Source: an uncultured Bacteriovoracaceae bacterium (lineage in GTDB: Bacteria > Bdellovibrionota > Bacteriovoracia > Bacteriovoracales > Bacteriovoracaceae). From it: 64,000 bases of DNA. The position numbers and the translations under genes were made by a program. The DNA lies in NCBI GenBank assembly GCA_950054155.1, contig CATLOT010000017.1, positions 18,945-82,944 on the forward strand, given 5' to 3'. Below the pieces are notes generated by a model. The model did no database searches, was not told where the DNA came from, and was given only the letters and a program-made list of their open reading frames with translations. Position 1 is the stretch's first letter, and every line of letters begins with the position of its first letter. This document shows positions 1-8,692 of this stretch, piece after piece.

Positions 1-385
1 CCCCTAGTGCTTTTTTCTTTCTTTTACGGTCTATGAGAATATTGCCGCTTAACCAATAGATCTGGCCGATGAAGGGGAAGTATTTAATAATTTTCTTTCC
101 GATAGAAACAGTCTTTTTTGAGACGAAGGCGCCGACCAGGAAGAGGTCCATATTGTCTTGGTGATTGGATAGAATGATGGCGGGACCTTGAATCTTTTCA
201 AAGTTCTCTCTTCCTTCAACGTGAATTTTAATTCCCATAATGGGTAACATTCCAAAGCTTAAAATTCGGCCCAGAAATAAGGTATTTCCCCCATAAAAAG
301 GGCGAAAAAGGCAGTAGATAATACCTATCGTACAGCTGAGGATAAGATAGATTAGGCCTAGGAAAAGGCGGATTGCTTTAATCAT
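1..385 (-). CDS. PlsC-like 1-acyl-glycerol-3-phosphate acyltransferase, 3' end cut by window edge
   Basis: Reading leftward from an ATG at 385, the frame stays open to base 1, so the C-terminal part lies outside the window. The first ~25 residues form one hydrophobic segment (IRLFLGLIYLILSCTIGIIY). Around residue 70 the sequence SNHQDNMDLF fits the NHxxxxD catalytic motif of the PlsC/LPLAT family, which acylates lysophosphatidic acid at the inner membrane. A second family block follows (KKIIKYFPFIGQIYWLSGNILIDR), matching the glycerophosphate-binding region of PlsC proteins. Function is by family; the exact acyl acceptor cannot be told. It sits immediately downstream of, and on the same strand as, the outer-membrane protein at 397-1527 (11 bases apart), so the two may be co-transcribed. 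Confidence 0.85.
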   Translation of the reverse strand, partial: MIKAIRLFLGLIYLILSCTIGIIYCLFRPFYGGNTLFLGRILSFGMLPIMGIKIHVEGRENFEKIQGPAIILSNHQDNMDLFLVGAFVSKKTVSIGKKIIKYFPFIGQIYWLSGNILIDRKRKKKALG

Positions 386-396
386 AGTTACTCTTG

Positions 397-1527
397 TTAT
401 TTAATGGGCATCTCTATGCTAAAGCTTATCTTCTGGGTGTTTGATTGAAAAGCATTGGGGTTGATGGGGGTGCTGTCCACGTACTCGATATTAGCAGAAA
501 TATCACTAGCGAGTTTATTATCACTTGAAGCATGGGGATTGCGATAGTGAAGACCTAGGATATTACCTTCCATATTGTTGTGACCCGTTCTGTTGGTGTT
601 ATAAAAACCAGGAGAAGCGTCGGACTCCACTCTAAAGCTGCCAATATAAGGCTCATAGTGACCAAAGATAAGTCCAGCAGTGGCAATATGGCCGAGGTTG
701 CGATTGTCTGGCGCTTTGTCATTATAGAGGTATTGCCCCATAAAGTTGAGGCCAAGACTATCGCTCATGAAGAATTTAAGACCGCCACTGACATTGTAAC
801 CAGAGAAGCCATAGAGAAAATCAGAGTTGACTTGAGAGCCACCTGAAACACTATTTCCAAGATATTGAGACTGAAAGGCAGCGCCTGTACTTAAGTTATT
901 AAAGGACCAGCGCATGGCCTGGAGATCGACACTTAAGAGGTCTCCACTCATGTCTAAGCCAATCGTGCTCATGGTAAAAAGAGGCGTGCCATCTTCGACG
1001 ATGCCGATTCGTTGGGCGAGATTGAGGTTATTAGGAATGGCTTGCTCAAATTTAAAAAAGATCTTATGATCGGGGGTAAAGTCGTAACTAAGTTCTAACT
1101 CTGCGGCTAAGAAGGCCGCACCCGTAAGAAGAATTGGAGAATTGTAGTCACTCTGGTCAACAGCCCCTAGGGCCAATTCAAACCACTCCACAGGTTCCCA
1201 ATCGAAGTAAGCGTGTCCTAAGCGCCACTGACGCCTCGGTGCGTATTCATCAATGATGAAACTATTATTGGAACCCACTTCTAAGTTAGCCCCAAAGTCG
1301 AGTTCAAACTCAAGTGTTTCCGTCAGGGGATACTCAAAGGCAATATTGCCTGTAATCCCAAAGACCCGTGCTTTCACTTGATTATTATTCACGTGGTCTC
1401 CCCCAAGAGTGATAGAGGAGTCGATATCAATATTTTCAAACTTTTTTAAGAATTGATTTTCTGCAAAACTCTGCTGACCCAATGAAGCCAGTAGAAAAAG
1501 AAGAGAGAGTTTCTTTTTAGTGCTCAT
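397..1527 (-). CDS. Secreted outer-membrane beta-barrel protein, function unknown
   Basis: 376 residues. The N-terminus (MSTKKKLSLLFLLASLGQQSFA-E) is a good Sec signal peptide cleaved after SFA. The mature part alternates hydrophobic and polar residues in strands such as LEFELDFGANLEV, KIFFKFEQAI and GLNFMGQYLYN, and ends in KISFSIEMPIK, a pattern usual for outer-membrane barrels. No Cys is present in the mature protein. I do not recognise a specific porin family. It is divergent from the osmolyte ABC transporter at 1662, with a short shared intergenic region holding a palindrome at 1577-1586, so joint regulation is possible. A non-channel outer-membrane structural role is equally possible. 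Confidence 0.75.
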   Translation of the reverse strand: MSTKKKLSLLFLLASLGQQSFAENQFLKKFENIDIDSSITLGGDHVNNNQVKARVFGITGNIAFEYPLTETLEFELDFGANLEVGSNNSFIIDEYAPRRQWRLGHAYFDWEPVEWFELALGAVDQSDYNSPILLTGAAFLAAELELSYDFTPDHKIFFKFEQAIPNNLNLAQRIGIVEDGTPLFTMSTIGLDMSGDLLSVDLQAMRWSFNNLSTGAAFQSQYLGNSVSGGSQVNSDFLYGFSGYNVSGGLKFFMSDSLGLNFMGQYLYNDKAPDNRNLGHIATAGLIFGHYEPYIGSFRVESDASPGFYNTNRTGHNNMEGNILGLHYRNPHASSDNKLASDISANIEYVDSTPINPNAFQSNTQKISFSIEMPIK

Positions 1528-1576
1528 GAATATCCCAATTTAAAATTATCTATGACTATTGTAGTTGAGTTTTTAA

Positions 1577-1586
1577 GTTGTACAAC
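1577..1586. promoter_or_regulatory. 10-bp perfect palindrome in divergent intergenic region (possible operator)
   Basis: GTTGTACAAC is a perfect palindrome lying between the start of the outer-membrane protein (1527, leftward) and the ABC transporter ATPase (1662, rightward). Its place in a 134-bp divergent spacer makes it a candidate regulator site, but a 10-bp palindrome can arise by chance and no second copy is visible nearby. Confidence 0.25.
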
Positions 1587-1661
1587 CGTATTTTTTTTCC
1601 GTTGAGTTGGGTTCGTCTCGCCTTTGGCGCATAATAAGATAAATAAAACTAAAGGGAATTT

Positions 1662-2399
1662 ATGATCACAATCGATGGTGTAAGAAAGTCTTTTGGTCAG
1701 ACATGTGTGATCTCTCACTTTTCTTTAGAGATACCCACAGGCCAAACTCACATTCTTCTAGGAGCAAGTGGTAGTGGTAAGACAACGCTTCTAAGAATGA
1801 TTGGGGGACTTACACTTCCCGATGAGGGAAGGATTCTTCTTGATCAGAGTCCAGTCAATACTCTTGAGCCCAGGGAGCGGACAACACGCCTCTCTTATAT
1901 TACGCAAGAAGGTGGACTTTTTCCCCACTTGAGCGCTCTTGATAATATTCTTTTGCCAGCACGCTTGAGAAAGAAAGAGAAGAGTGAAGTCCAAAGGGAG
2001 GCCTATGAGTTGTGTGAAATGGTCCATCTTGAAAAGAGTCTTCTTGATCGCTTGCCCCAGGAGTTAAGTGGCGGTCAGCGCCAGCGGGTCAGTTTAGTAA
2101 GGGGGCTTATTCTCAAGCCTGAGGTCCTTCTTCTTGATGAGCCTTTAAGTGCCCTTGATCCCATTGTCAGATCCTCCCTTCAGCAAGAGCTCAAGACAAT
2201 TTTTAAGTCTCTTAAAAAAACCGTCATCATGGTGACCCACGATATTCAAGAGGCAAGTTTCTTAGGGGATGAGATTACGCTTTTAAATAAAGGCTATGCC
2301 GTGCAAACATCCTCCTTTGAAGAACTTTATCACAGGCCCAAGGAAAACTATGTAACAGACTTTCTGACGGCGCAACTTCCAGTCGGTTTAGGATCTTAA
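1662..2399 (+). CDS. ABC transporter ATP-binding protein, osmoprotectant (OpuCA/ProV-like) type
   Basis: 245 residues with every ABC ATPase motif in order: Walker A GASGSGKTT (about residues 33-41), Q-loop YITQEGGLFPHL (about 84), signature LSGGQRQRVSL (about 134), Walker B VLLLDEPLSALD (about 158) and switch His in VTHDIQEA (about 193). The C-terminus ends soon after the NBD and carries no CBS domains, unlike many OpuCA/ProV proteins. Its stop codon directly abuts the start of a fused binding-protein/permease gene of the glycine-betaine/choline class, which is the basis for the substrate call. It would power osmolyte uptake at the inner membrane. The SD is AAAGGGAATTT before the ATG. Confidence 0.9.
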   Translation: MITIDGVRKSFGQTCVISHFSLEIPTGQTHILLGASGSGKTTLLRMIGGLTLPDEGRILLDQSPVNTLEPRERTTRLSYITQEGGLFPHLSALDNILLPARLRKKEKSEVQREAYELCEMVHLEKSLLDRLPQELSGGQRQRVSLVRGLILKPEVLLLDEPLSALDPIVRSSLQQELKTIFKSLKKTVIMVTHDIQEASFLGDEITLLNKGYAVQTSSFEELYHRPKENYVTDFLTAQLPVGLGS

Positions 2400-3860
2400 A
2401 TGAAAGTGCTGCTTTTTTTTCTCCTTCAAATTTCTCTTATGGCGAAAGATTCTGTTGTCATTGGCTCAAAGACCTTTACTGAGGGTTATATTCTCGCTGA
2501 AATTGCAGCGCAAATCATCGAGGATGCAGGTGAAGTGAGCGTGACTAGAAGATTTGGTCTGGGGGGAACCGGAATTACCTTTCAGGCCATGGAAAGCGGG
2601 GATATTGATCTCTATCCAGAATATACGGGGACGCTTAGCGAGGTGATTCTAAAGAGTCGAAGTCAAAACCTTGATGAACTGAGCGCCTTGATGGGTGAGC
2701 GCTACGACCTTGAACTCACTCCTTCTTTGGGCTTTAACAATACCTATGCTCTTGCTATGCCTCTTAAACGCTCCCTTGAACTCTCTCTTAAGAGTATTAG
2801 TGACCTTAGGGAGAGGCGAGAGCTTAAGACTGTTTTTACCCACGAGTTTATTAAGAGAAGGGATGGCCTTAAGGCCCTAGAAGCTCATTATGGCTTTCAA
2901 TTTAAAAATCCCCTCAGCATGGAACATGCCCTTGCCTTTGAGGCGTTAAGGACTAAGAGAGTTGATGTTATTGAGGTTTATTCGACGGATGCCAAAATTA
3001 AAAAATTCAACTTAAGAACACTTGAAGATGATAAAGGTTTCTTTCCCGAATATGTAGCAACCTTAGTTCTTAAGAGAGAATTTAGAAAAAAGTATCCTCA
3101 CAGTTACGCAGCTCTAAAAGAGAAGCTCTTTAATCGGATTAGCGAGGAGAAGATGGTTGAGCTCAATAGCTTAGTGGAACTTGATGGGCAAAGCATTAAG
3201 AGGGCCGCTGAATTTTTCTTGGCTAAAACCCCTTCAGAAGCTTCGGGGATTCCTTTGCGAACAATCTCGAAGCTCTCTCTTGAACATATTAAACTTGTTC
3301 TCGTCTCTCTTTTCTACTCCATTCTCTTTGGGATTCCGCTAGGGATAGTCGCCTCTCGTAGTCGTTTTCTCGCTCAGGTAACTTTGGTGGGAAGTGGACT
3401 CTTGCAAACAATTCCTTCGTTGGCCCTTCTTTGTTTTCTTATTCCTTCATTTGGGATTGGAACTCAGCCCGCCTATATTGCTCTCTTTCTCTATGGGCTT
3501 CTTCCGATTGTCAGAGGTACCTATACCGGGATTAATCAAATCGCAAAATCCTTGCAAGAGTCCAGTGATCTTATGGGGATGACTACCCTGGAAAGGCTTA
3601 GGATTGTCGAGCTTCCTTTAGCGAGTGTGAGTATTTTAAATGGCGTGAAAACAAGTGCTGTCATTAATGTTGGCACAGCGACATTGGCCGCTTTTATCGG
3701 GGCAGGGGGATTAGGAAGTTTAATCGTCACGGGTCTCTCCCTTAATGATAATAGTATTATCCTTGCTGGTGCTATTCCCTCGGCGCTTTTGGCCTGTTTA
3801 ATTCACCTTATCTTTGAAATTGTCGATAAAATGGTGATCCCAAAAGGCCTAAGGTCTTGA
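2400..3860 (+). CDS. Fused osmoprotectant-binding protein and permease (OpuCC-OpuCB type)
   Basis: 486 residues made of two domains. A signal peptide (MKVLLFFLLQISLMA) leads into a periplasmic substrate-binding domain of the OpuAC/ProX class, residues ~16-275, opening with VVIGSKTFTEGYILAEI and containing GDIDLYPEYTGTL, both typical of choline/betaine binders. From ~285 on come five or six hydrophobic segments with a BPD-type permease core; the EAA loop is seen around SSDLMGMTTLERLRIVELPLA. The two domains are therefore covalently linked, binding protein first. It follows the ATPase with no gap (TAAATG), so the two genes form a complete importer. Known fused OpuC-like proteins exist, often with the permease first. 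Compatible solutes are the likely cargo; the exact one cannot be read from sequence. Confidence 0.88.
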   Translation: MKVLLFFLLQISLMAKDSVVIGSKTFTEGYILAEIAAQIIEDAGEVSVTRRFGLGGTGITFQAMESGDIDLYPEYTGTLSEVILKSRSQNLDELSALMGERYDLELTPSLGFNNTYALAMPLKRSLELSLKSISDLRERRELKTVFTHEFIKRRDGLKALEAHYGFQFKNPLSMEHALAFEALRTKRVDVIEVYSTDAKIKKFNLRTLEDDKGFFPEYVATLVLKREFRKKYPHSYAALKEKLFNRISEEKMVELNSLVELDGQSIKRAAEFFLAKTPSEASGIPLRTISKLSLEHIKLVLVSLFYSILFGIPLGIVASRSRFLAQVTLVGSGLLQTIPSLALLCFLIPSFGIGTQPAYIALFLYGLLPIVRGTYTGINQIAKSLQESSDLMGMTTLERLRIVELPLASVSILNGVKTSAVINVGTATLAAFIGAGGLGSLIVTGLSLNDNSIILAGAIPSALLACLIHLIFEIVDKMVIPKGLRS

Positions 3861-3917
3861 ATTTATGTCTATTTTTGGCTAGATTAGCCGCCTCACCAAA
3901 TGATATAATAGAGAGTA

Positions 3918-4136
3918 ATGGACAAGGCAACTAAGGCATTTATAGAAACATTCAGATGGCAATCGGGTAAGAGTTTAAAGCAAAATCTTATCGATCTCAG
4001 TCATCGTTTCTGGGACCTCTCTTTCTTAAGGGAAGAGGAGAAGCTCTTTTGTCTGCCAGCTCTTTTTGACTATTTTAATCAAGTCCTTTCTCGGCATTTC
4101 TACTTAATTCGTCCTCGAAGTTTCTTCGTAAGCTAA
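3918..4136 (+). CDS. Small hypothetical protein (72 aa)
   Basis: A 72-residue frame in an otherwise empty 340-base gap between the osmolyte permease and the aminomutase-family gene. It starts at an ATG preceded by AGAGAG very close to the start, a weak ribosome site. Composition is ordinary for a soluble protein, with Trp, Phe and Glu-rich segments (RFWDLSFLREEEKLF) and a basic C-terminus. No family recognised. It could be a degraded remnant or a chance frame; the codon choices look similar to neighbouring genes, which is the only support. Confidence 0.35.
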   Translation: MDKATKAFIETFRWQSGKSLKQNLIDLSHRFWDLSFLREEEKLFCLPALFDYFNQVLSRHFYLIRPRSFFVS

Positions 4137-4203
4137 TTCTTCTTAGCGAAAACCTTTTTTAAATTATAATAAGAATGAGCACACTTCATGAGCGAGGAAA
4201 GAT

Positions 4204-5547
4204 ATGAGTGAAGCAAAGAAATTAGATAGAATACAAGAATTAGAACACAGAAATTTCAGAGATGATGAATTTTGGAAAAAGGTCCCAGGCTGGAGCTCCG
4301 TTACAAGAGAAGAGTTTGGCGATCATAAATGGCAACTTAAAAATTCTATTCGTAAAATTGAACAGGTCCAAAAAGTTTTAGGTGAATTGTGTACACCTGA
4401 GTTGATGAGTGACCTTGAAGCCGGTCAGCACCGAACACCGATGAATATTAGGATTACCCCTTATATTTTCGCCTTAATTGACTGGAAGAATCCTTGGGAC
4501 GATCCTCTACGAAAACAATTTCTGCCCCTAGGGAGCCAGTTCCTAGATGACCATCCTTATTATCAAGCTGATAGTTTAGGGGAGGATACAGATTCACCTG
4601 TGCCGATGCTGACTCATCGCTACCCCGATAAAGTTCTCTTTCTGCCGACAACGATTTGTCCTGTCTATTGTAGCTACTGCACAAGAAGTCGCATTATTGG
4701 TGGCTCTACGGAGACTGTAGAAAAAGGTACCTATGGGGCTAACCAGAAAAAATGGGATGATGTATTTGAGTATTTAAAAAGCACTCCTCTTGTTGAGGAT
4801 GTTGTGATCTCTGGTGGGGACAGTTATATGCTAACCCCTGCCCAGCTTAAGTATATCGGTGAAAACCTTCTTAAGATCCCTCATATTAGAAGAATTCGCT
4901 ACGCCACGAAGGGGATAGCCATATTTCCTCAAAAGGTCCTCAGTGACTATGAGTGGTTTAATGCCCTCAATGAAGTGCATGAGTTCGCTCGTGGTTATGG
5001 CAAACAAGTTGTGGTCCATACTCACTTTAGTTCTCCTAATGAAATTACTAAGTGGAGTCAGCTCGCTATGGAGCGCCTCTTTAAAAGTGGCATCATCGTA
5101 AGAAATCAGGCCGTCCTTCAAGATGGAGTTAATAATGATGTTGAAACGATGGTGAAACTCACCCGTCAACTTGGTTACCTCAATATCCAACCTTACTATG
5201 TTTATATGCACGATATGGTTCCCGGGTGTGAACACTTTAGAACTTCTCTTCGTGAGGGAATCGAACTTGAAAAGGCAGTAAGAGGGACGACGGCTGGCTT
5301 TAATACTCCTACCTTTGTCTGTGATCTCCCTGGTGGCGGTGGCAAAAGGCATGTGGCCAGTTATGAGTACTATGATGAGGAAAATGGTATCAGTGTTTGG
5401 AAGGCCCCTTATGTGAAGCCAGGAGAGTTCTTCACCTACTTTGATCCAATTCACAAACTCTCGCCTGAAGCCCAAAAGCGTTGGGCCGATGAAGGCACTC
5501 GTGAAAAGATGATTCAAGAGGCAATTAAGAAAGTATCAGATCATTAA
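4204..5547 (+). CDS. Lysine 2,3-aminomutase (KamA) family radical SAM enzyme
   Basis: 447 residues. The radical SAM cluster motif is CPVYCSYC (C152, C156, C159), the CX3CX2C signature. SISGGD-like SAM-binding residues occur in VVISGGDSYML (~201-210). The PLP-binding lysine motif of the KamA family is present as CDLPGGGGKRH (K381), and PYYVYMHDMVPGCEHFRTSL (~330-348) matches the family's substrate/PLP region. The enzyme would use S-adenosylmethionine, an Fe4S4 cluster and PLP to move an amino group on lysine or a related amino acid. It is longer than the ~416-residue clostridial enzyme because of an N-terminal extension. EpmB-type EF-P modifiers are shorter, and no epmA/efp neighbour is present, so a free amino acid substrate (for example making beta-lysine) is favoured but unproven. 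It overlaps the convergent channel gene by 4 bases. Confidence 0.85.
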   Translation: MSEAKKLDRIQELEHRNFRDDEFWKKVPGWSSVTREEFGDHKWQLKNSIRKIEQVQKVLGELCTPELMSDLEAGQHRTPMNIRITPYIFALIDWKNPWDDPLRKQFLPLGSQFLDDHPYYQADSLGEDTDSPVPMLTHRYPDKVLFLPTTICPVYCSYCTRSRIIGGSTETVEKGTYGANQKKWDDVFEYLKSTPLVEDVVISGGDSYMLTPAQLKYIGENLLKIPHIRRIRYATKGIAIFPQKVLSDYEWFNALNEVHEFARGYGKQVVVHTHFSSPNEITKWSQLAMERLFKSGIIVRNQAVLQDGVNNDVETMVKLTRQLGYLNIQPYYVYMHDMVPGCEHFRTSLREGIELEKAVRGTTAGFNTPTFVCDLPGGGGKRHVASYEYYDEENGISVWKAPYVKPGEFFTYFDPIHKLSPEAQKRWADEGTREKMIQEAIKKVSDH

Positions 5548-6848
5548 GTGTTGGCGCTAGTGGCCCGGTTGCGGTCACTAGCTCTTCTTGTTGAAACATT
5601 TTGAAGGTTTTCAAGAAGATCAGGATGATTCTCAATTATTGCTAAGAAGTTATCCTTACTCAAACGATAGAGGTCGGTATAAGTCGCGGCCCTGACATTA
5701 GCATTACGAGTTGTCTCTTTAAGGAGGGCGGCTTCGCCAAAGAATTGCCCTTCATGAAGTTGAGCGACAACGGAGCCATCTTCTAAAATAACATCGACAA
5801 CTCCGTGACCAATCACGAACATTTCATCGCCAAGCTCGCCAATTCTAATAATAGTGTCGCTAGGACTATAGAACTTTTGCTCAAGAGCAGAGGCCACTTC
5901 CTTTAAGCAGGCCTGGGAGCAATACTTAAAAACGGGAAGGTTTCGAATAAGTTTCATATTCATATAGACTTGCAACTCAGCTTTGAGGGCTTGAGGAAGT
6001 TCTGAAATAATTTTGGCATCATTATCACTTAAGCGCTTTGTGAAGAGGTGATTATAGTAATTAAAGACAGCGCCCTGCAGGCGATTCGGAATGTGGTAAT
6101 ACTTCATAAAGGTATTGAGCTCAGCATACTTTTCTCTGGTCTGTTCTTTGTAGCGTGCACTCTCAGCAAAAATGCGAGAAATATTACCAATAACAAAACC
6201 GTAAACACCAACACCGATGAACATTACAAACATAGTGTAGATTCGTCCGGCATTCGTTTTAGGGGTAATATCGCCATACCCAACCGTCGTCAGCGTTGTT
6301 ACCGCCCAGTAGAAGCATTCAATATAGTAGCTCACACGATCCATGCCTGCTTCTAGGGGATGAATAAGGATCCAGATAGAAGTGAACCAATGGATGAGAA
6401 TAAGAGAGCCTGTGCTGACAAGAAAGACTTTAAGGGCACGAGGGATAATAGGCATGGAGCTAATGAGACCCCAAAGTTTCACAATACGCACAAGACGAAG
6501 CATTCTAAGAAGCTTCATGGCGCGAGAGGCACCACCTAGTCCAAAGAAGTAAAAGAGAACATCAAAGGGAATACAGGCGAGAATATCAACGACTGTTTGA
6601 AGAATAAATTTACTCTTTGGCATCTGCTGGCTAAGAGGAAGCTTTTTTTGATGGCGGTACCGGCGTACCGAATAGCTTAGGTCTGTGATGAAGAGGCAGG
6701 CAAAGATGATATCGACAATGACTTGCCACATCTGAATACGTGTGTTGAAAGTAAAGGTCCATGGGGCCTCTGCCGCTGTAAATAAAATGGCTAGGGCAAT
6801 GATCACATGCCATGTGACTTCACCCTTGGATAAATTTCCCCGTCGCAT
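5544..6848 (-). CDS. Voltage-gated-like potassium channel with C-terminal cyclic-nucleotide-binding domain
   Basis: 434 residues with six membrane segments between ~14 and ~225. The S4-like helix carries evenly spaced arginines (RAMKLLRMLRLVRIVKL, ~109-125). The selectivity filter is TTVGYGD (187-193), the K+-channel signature. After a C-linker (~230-300) comes a cNMP-binding domain with GEAALLKETTRNANVRAAT near residue 375; the Glu and Arg that contact the nucleotide phosphate and sugar are both there. This is the architecture of bacterial CNG channels (MloK1-like) and HCN/KAT channels. It is an inner-membrane K+ channel likely gated by cAMP or cGMP. An SD is not clear. The gene stands alone between kamA-like and htpX. 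Confidence 0.9.
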   Translation of the reverse strand: MRRGNLSKGEVTWHVIIALAILFTAAEAPWTFTFNTRIQMWQVIVDIIFACLFITDLSYSVRRYRHQKKLPLSQQMPKSKFILQTVVDILACIPFDVLFYFFGLGGASRAMKLLRMLRLVRIVKLWGLISSMPIIPRALKVFLVSTGSLILIHWFTSIWILIHPLEAGMDRVSYYIECFYWAVTTLTTVGYGDITPKTNAGRIYTMFVMFIGVGVYGFVIGNISRIFAESARYKEQTREKYAELNTFMKYYHIPNRLQGAVFNYYNHLFTKRLSDNDAKIISELPQALKAELQVYMNMKLIRNLPVFKYCSQACLKEVASALEQKFYSPSDTIIRIGELGDEMFVIGHGVVDVILEDGSVVAQLHEGQFFGEAALLKETTRNANVRAATYTDLYRLSKDNFLAIIENHPDLLENLQNVSTRRASDRNRATSANT

Positions 6849-6932
6849 AGCAATAGTATCGGCGTAGGGTAGCGAAATCTTAGAAGAAATCGCATTAAAA
6901 GTAAGTTCTTTGTCAATTACGAGACGCCACTC

Positions 6933-6960
6933 TTGACTAAATTACTATTGATCTCAAAAT
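6933..6960 (+). promoter_or_regulatory. Candidate sigma-70 promoter of htpX
   Basis: TTGACT at 6933-6938 and CAAAAT at 6955-6960 are separated by 16 bp and end 24 bases before the htpX ATG at 6985. The -35 matches consensus at five of six positions, the -10 at four of six. A strong SD (GAGGAGG) lies between promoter and start. Confidence 0.4.
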
Positions 6961-6984
6961 AGAAGAAGCACGAGGAGGCATACT

Positions 6985-7848
6985 ATGAAGAGATGGTTCT
7001 TTTTTATTATTACGAATTTATTAGTTTCAATTACCCTTATGATTTTGGCCAATATTGTGATGGCCTATATGGGTGTTCAAGCGGGGAGCTATAGTGGACT
7101 CTTTGTCTTCGCTTTTTTCTTAGGCCTTGGCGGGTCATTCTTCTCTTTGATGATAAGTAAGTTTATCGCCAAAAGATTTATGAATCTAGAGCCCGCTGCC
7201 CCTGGTAGCGCCCTTGTTCAGCGTGTACACGCCCTCGCAAGAAAGAGTGGTCTCGATGAAATGCCTGAAGTCTTTCTCTTTCAATCTCCAGAGGTCAATG
7301 CCTTTGCCACAGGACCAAGTCGCAATAATGCTCTTGTGGCCGTGAGCACGGGACTTCTTAACAGAATGGATGATGACGAGGTTGAGGCGGTCCTTGCTCA
7401 TGAAGTGAGTCACATTGCTAACGGGGATATGGTGACCATGGCCTTGGTTCAAGGGATCGTGAATACCTTTGTTATCTTTATCAGTTATGTGGTGTCTCAA
7501 ATTGTGATGAATGCCATGAGAGGGGATGATGATGATTCCCGTGGTATTGGAGACTGGTTTCTCTATAATATCATTCATAATATTATCTACACGCTCTTTA
7601 GCTTCTTAAGTCTTCCTCTCGTTATGTATGTTAGCCGCTGGCGTGAGTATCGCGCTGATTATGGAGCGGGCCAACTCGTTGGTAAGGAGAAGATGATCCG
7701 GGCCCTTGAAAAACTAAAGAGCTCCACTGACACTTTGGAGAGTCATGACAAGAGCGTTGAGGTGATGGCCATTAGTGCTAAGAGTTCTTTTGCCGAAATC
7801 TTCAGCTCCCATCCCCCACTTGAAAAAAGAATAGCGGCCCTAAGGTAA
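6985..7848 (+). CDS. htpX: HtpX membrane metalloprotease (M48B)
   Basis: 287 residues, the usual HtpX length. Two N-terminal membrane helices (~4-60) are followed by the zinc-protease core with VLAHEVSHIANGD (HEVSH, the HExxH zinc site, ~137-145) and two further hydrophobic segments (~150-215). The third zinc ligand is expected in YRADYGAGQLVG, and the C-terminus has SSHPPLEKRIAAL, a conserved HtpX block (catalysis-adjacent HPP). HtpX degrades misfolded inner-membrane proteins together with FtsH. The start is set by GAGGAGGCATACTATG. The end overlaps the convergent mnmD by 9 bases. Confidence 0.96.
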   Translation: MKRWFFFIITNLLVSITLMILANIVMAYMGVQAGSYSGLFVFAFFLGLGGSFFSLMISKFIAKRFMNLEPAAPGSALVQRVHALARKSGLDEMPEVFLFQSPEVNAFATGPSRNNALVAVSTGLLNRMDDDEVEAVLAHEVSHIANGDMVTMALVQGIVNTFVIFISYVVSQIVMNAMRGDDDDSRGIGDWFLYNIIHNIIYTLFSFLSLPLVMYVSRWREYRADYGAGQLVGKEKMIRALEKLKSSTDTLESHDKSVEVMAISAKSSFAEIFSSHPPLEKRIAALR

Positions 7849-8643
7849 TTCACGATCGCGAAACATCTCAATAGGGCTTCTTTCACACCAATCTAAAACT
7901 TGAGCATCAGTTTTTCCTTTAAGGGAGGCCCTGGTGCTCAGCTTCTTCTTGGCGTAACCTTCGACGGCCTTGACCTTAAAGCCCGCCGCCATCAAGCCTT
8001 TCCAGACTGCCTTAGTTGAGCTGTAGGTAGAGAGGATCGCCTCTTCTTGGCAAATTTTTCTAAGTTCACAAAACCATTCATAGGTCCAAAGACTTGGATT
8101 TCTCTTAGGGCTAAAAGCATCTTGGTAAATGGCATGGACTTTAAAGTCATTAAATTCTTGGCGCCACCGAGGAAGATTTTCTCGGATGTCACCTAAGATG
8201 ATTTTGAGTTCTCCCTCTCGATCACAAAAGTCGGCCCGAAGATATTCGAGGCTTTTTTGGGTGCCCTCTTCATTAAGTGATAGAGATTTTTTTTCAAGAC
8301 CAGAAATCTTCTTTTGCACTTCGAGTTCCTTACAAAAATGAAGAGCAACGAGGTGGTCAAGTTCACAGCTTGTAAAAAAGAGGCCTCTTTTAGGATCAAG
8401 TTCACTAAGTGTTGCCACGAGACCAAGACCCGTTGCAAAGCCCACCTCAAAAATATGAGGAGGAGTCAGGCCTCTTGTCGTAAGTTCACAGCCATAGACG
8501 TAATTATGAAGGGTCTCTTGCCAGGCACCACTTTGGCTGTGGCAGGACTCATTGAAGCACTCGCTATGAAGGGTAGAGGAGCCATCTTCAGTGATTTCAA
8601 CACGATAGTTGCCTAAAGATCCTTTTAAAAATGAAGATTTCAT
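7840..8643 (-). CDS. mnmD: MnmD-like tRNA 5-aminomethyl-2-thiouridine methyltransferase
   Basis: 267 residues, matching the stand-alone methyltransferase half of bifunctional MnmC. The SAM-binding loop is IFEVGFATGLGLVAT (~64-78). The family block IYQDAFSPKRNPSLWTYEWF (~165-184) and ILSTYSSTKAVWKGLMAAGF (~200-219) are characteristic of DUF752/Methyltransf_30. It would methylate nm5s2U34 to mnm5s2U34 in tRNA wobble positions. The FAD-dependent oxidoreductase half of MnmC is absent, so this is an MnmD-type protein. It starts divergently from, and nearly touching, the lipoprotein gene at 8693. Confidence 0.88.
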   Translation of the reverse strand: MKSSFLKGSLGNYRVEITEDGSSTLHSECFNESCHSQSGAWQETLHNYVYGCELTTRGLTPPHIFEVGFATGLGLVATLSELDPKRGLFFTSCELDHLVALHFCKELEVQKKISGLEKKSLSLNEEGTQKSLEYLRADFCDREGELKIILGDIRENLPRWRQEFNDFKVHAIYQDAFSPKRNPSLWTYEWFCELRKICQEEAILSTYSSTKAVWKGLMAAGFKVKAVEGYAKKKLSTRASLKGKTDAQVLDWCERSPIEMFRDRELP

Positions 8644-8692
8644 GGAGATTAACCTAAAGGATACTAAAAGGGTTGTCGATAAGATTCTAGAT

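Noticed and set aside
4831..5517. 228-codon open frame antisense to the aminomutase gene
   Set aside because: It lies wholly inside a gene with full motif support, on the opposite strand, and its protein has no recognisable motif.
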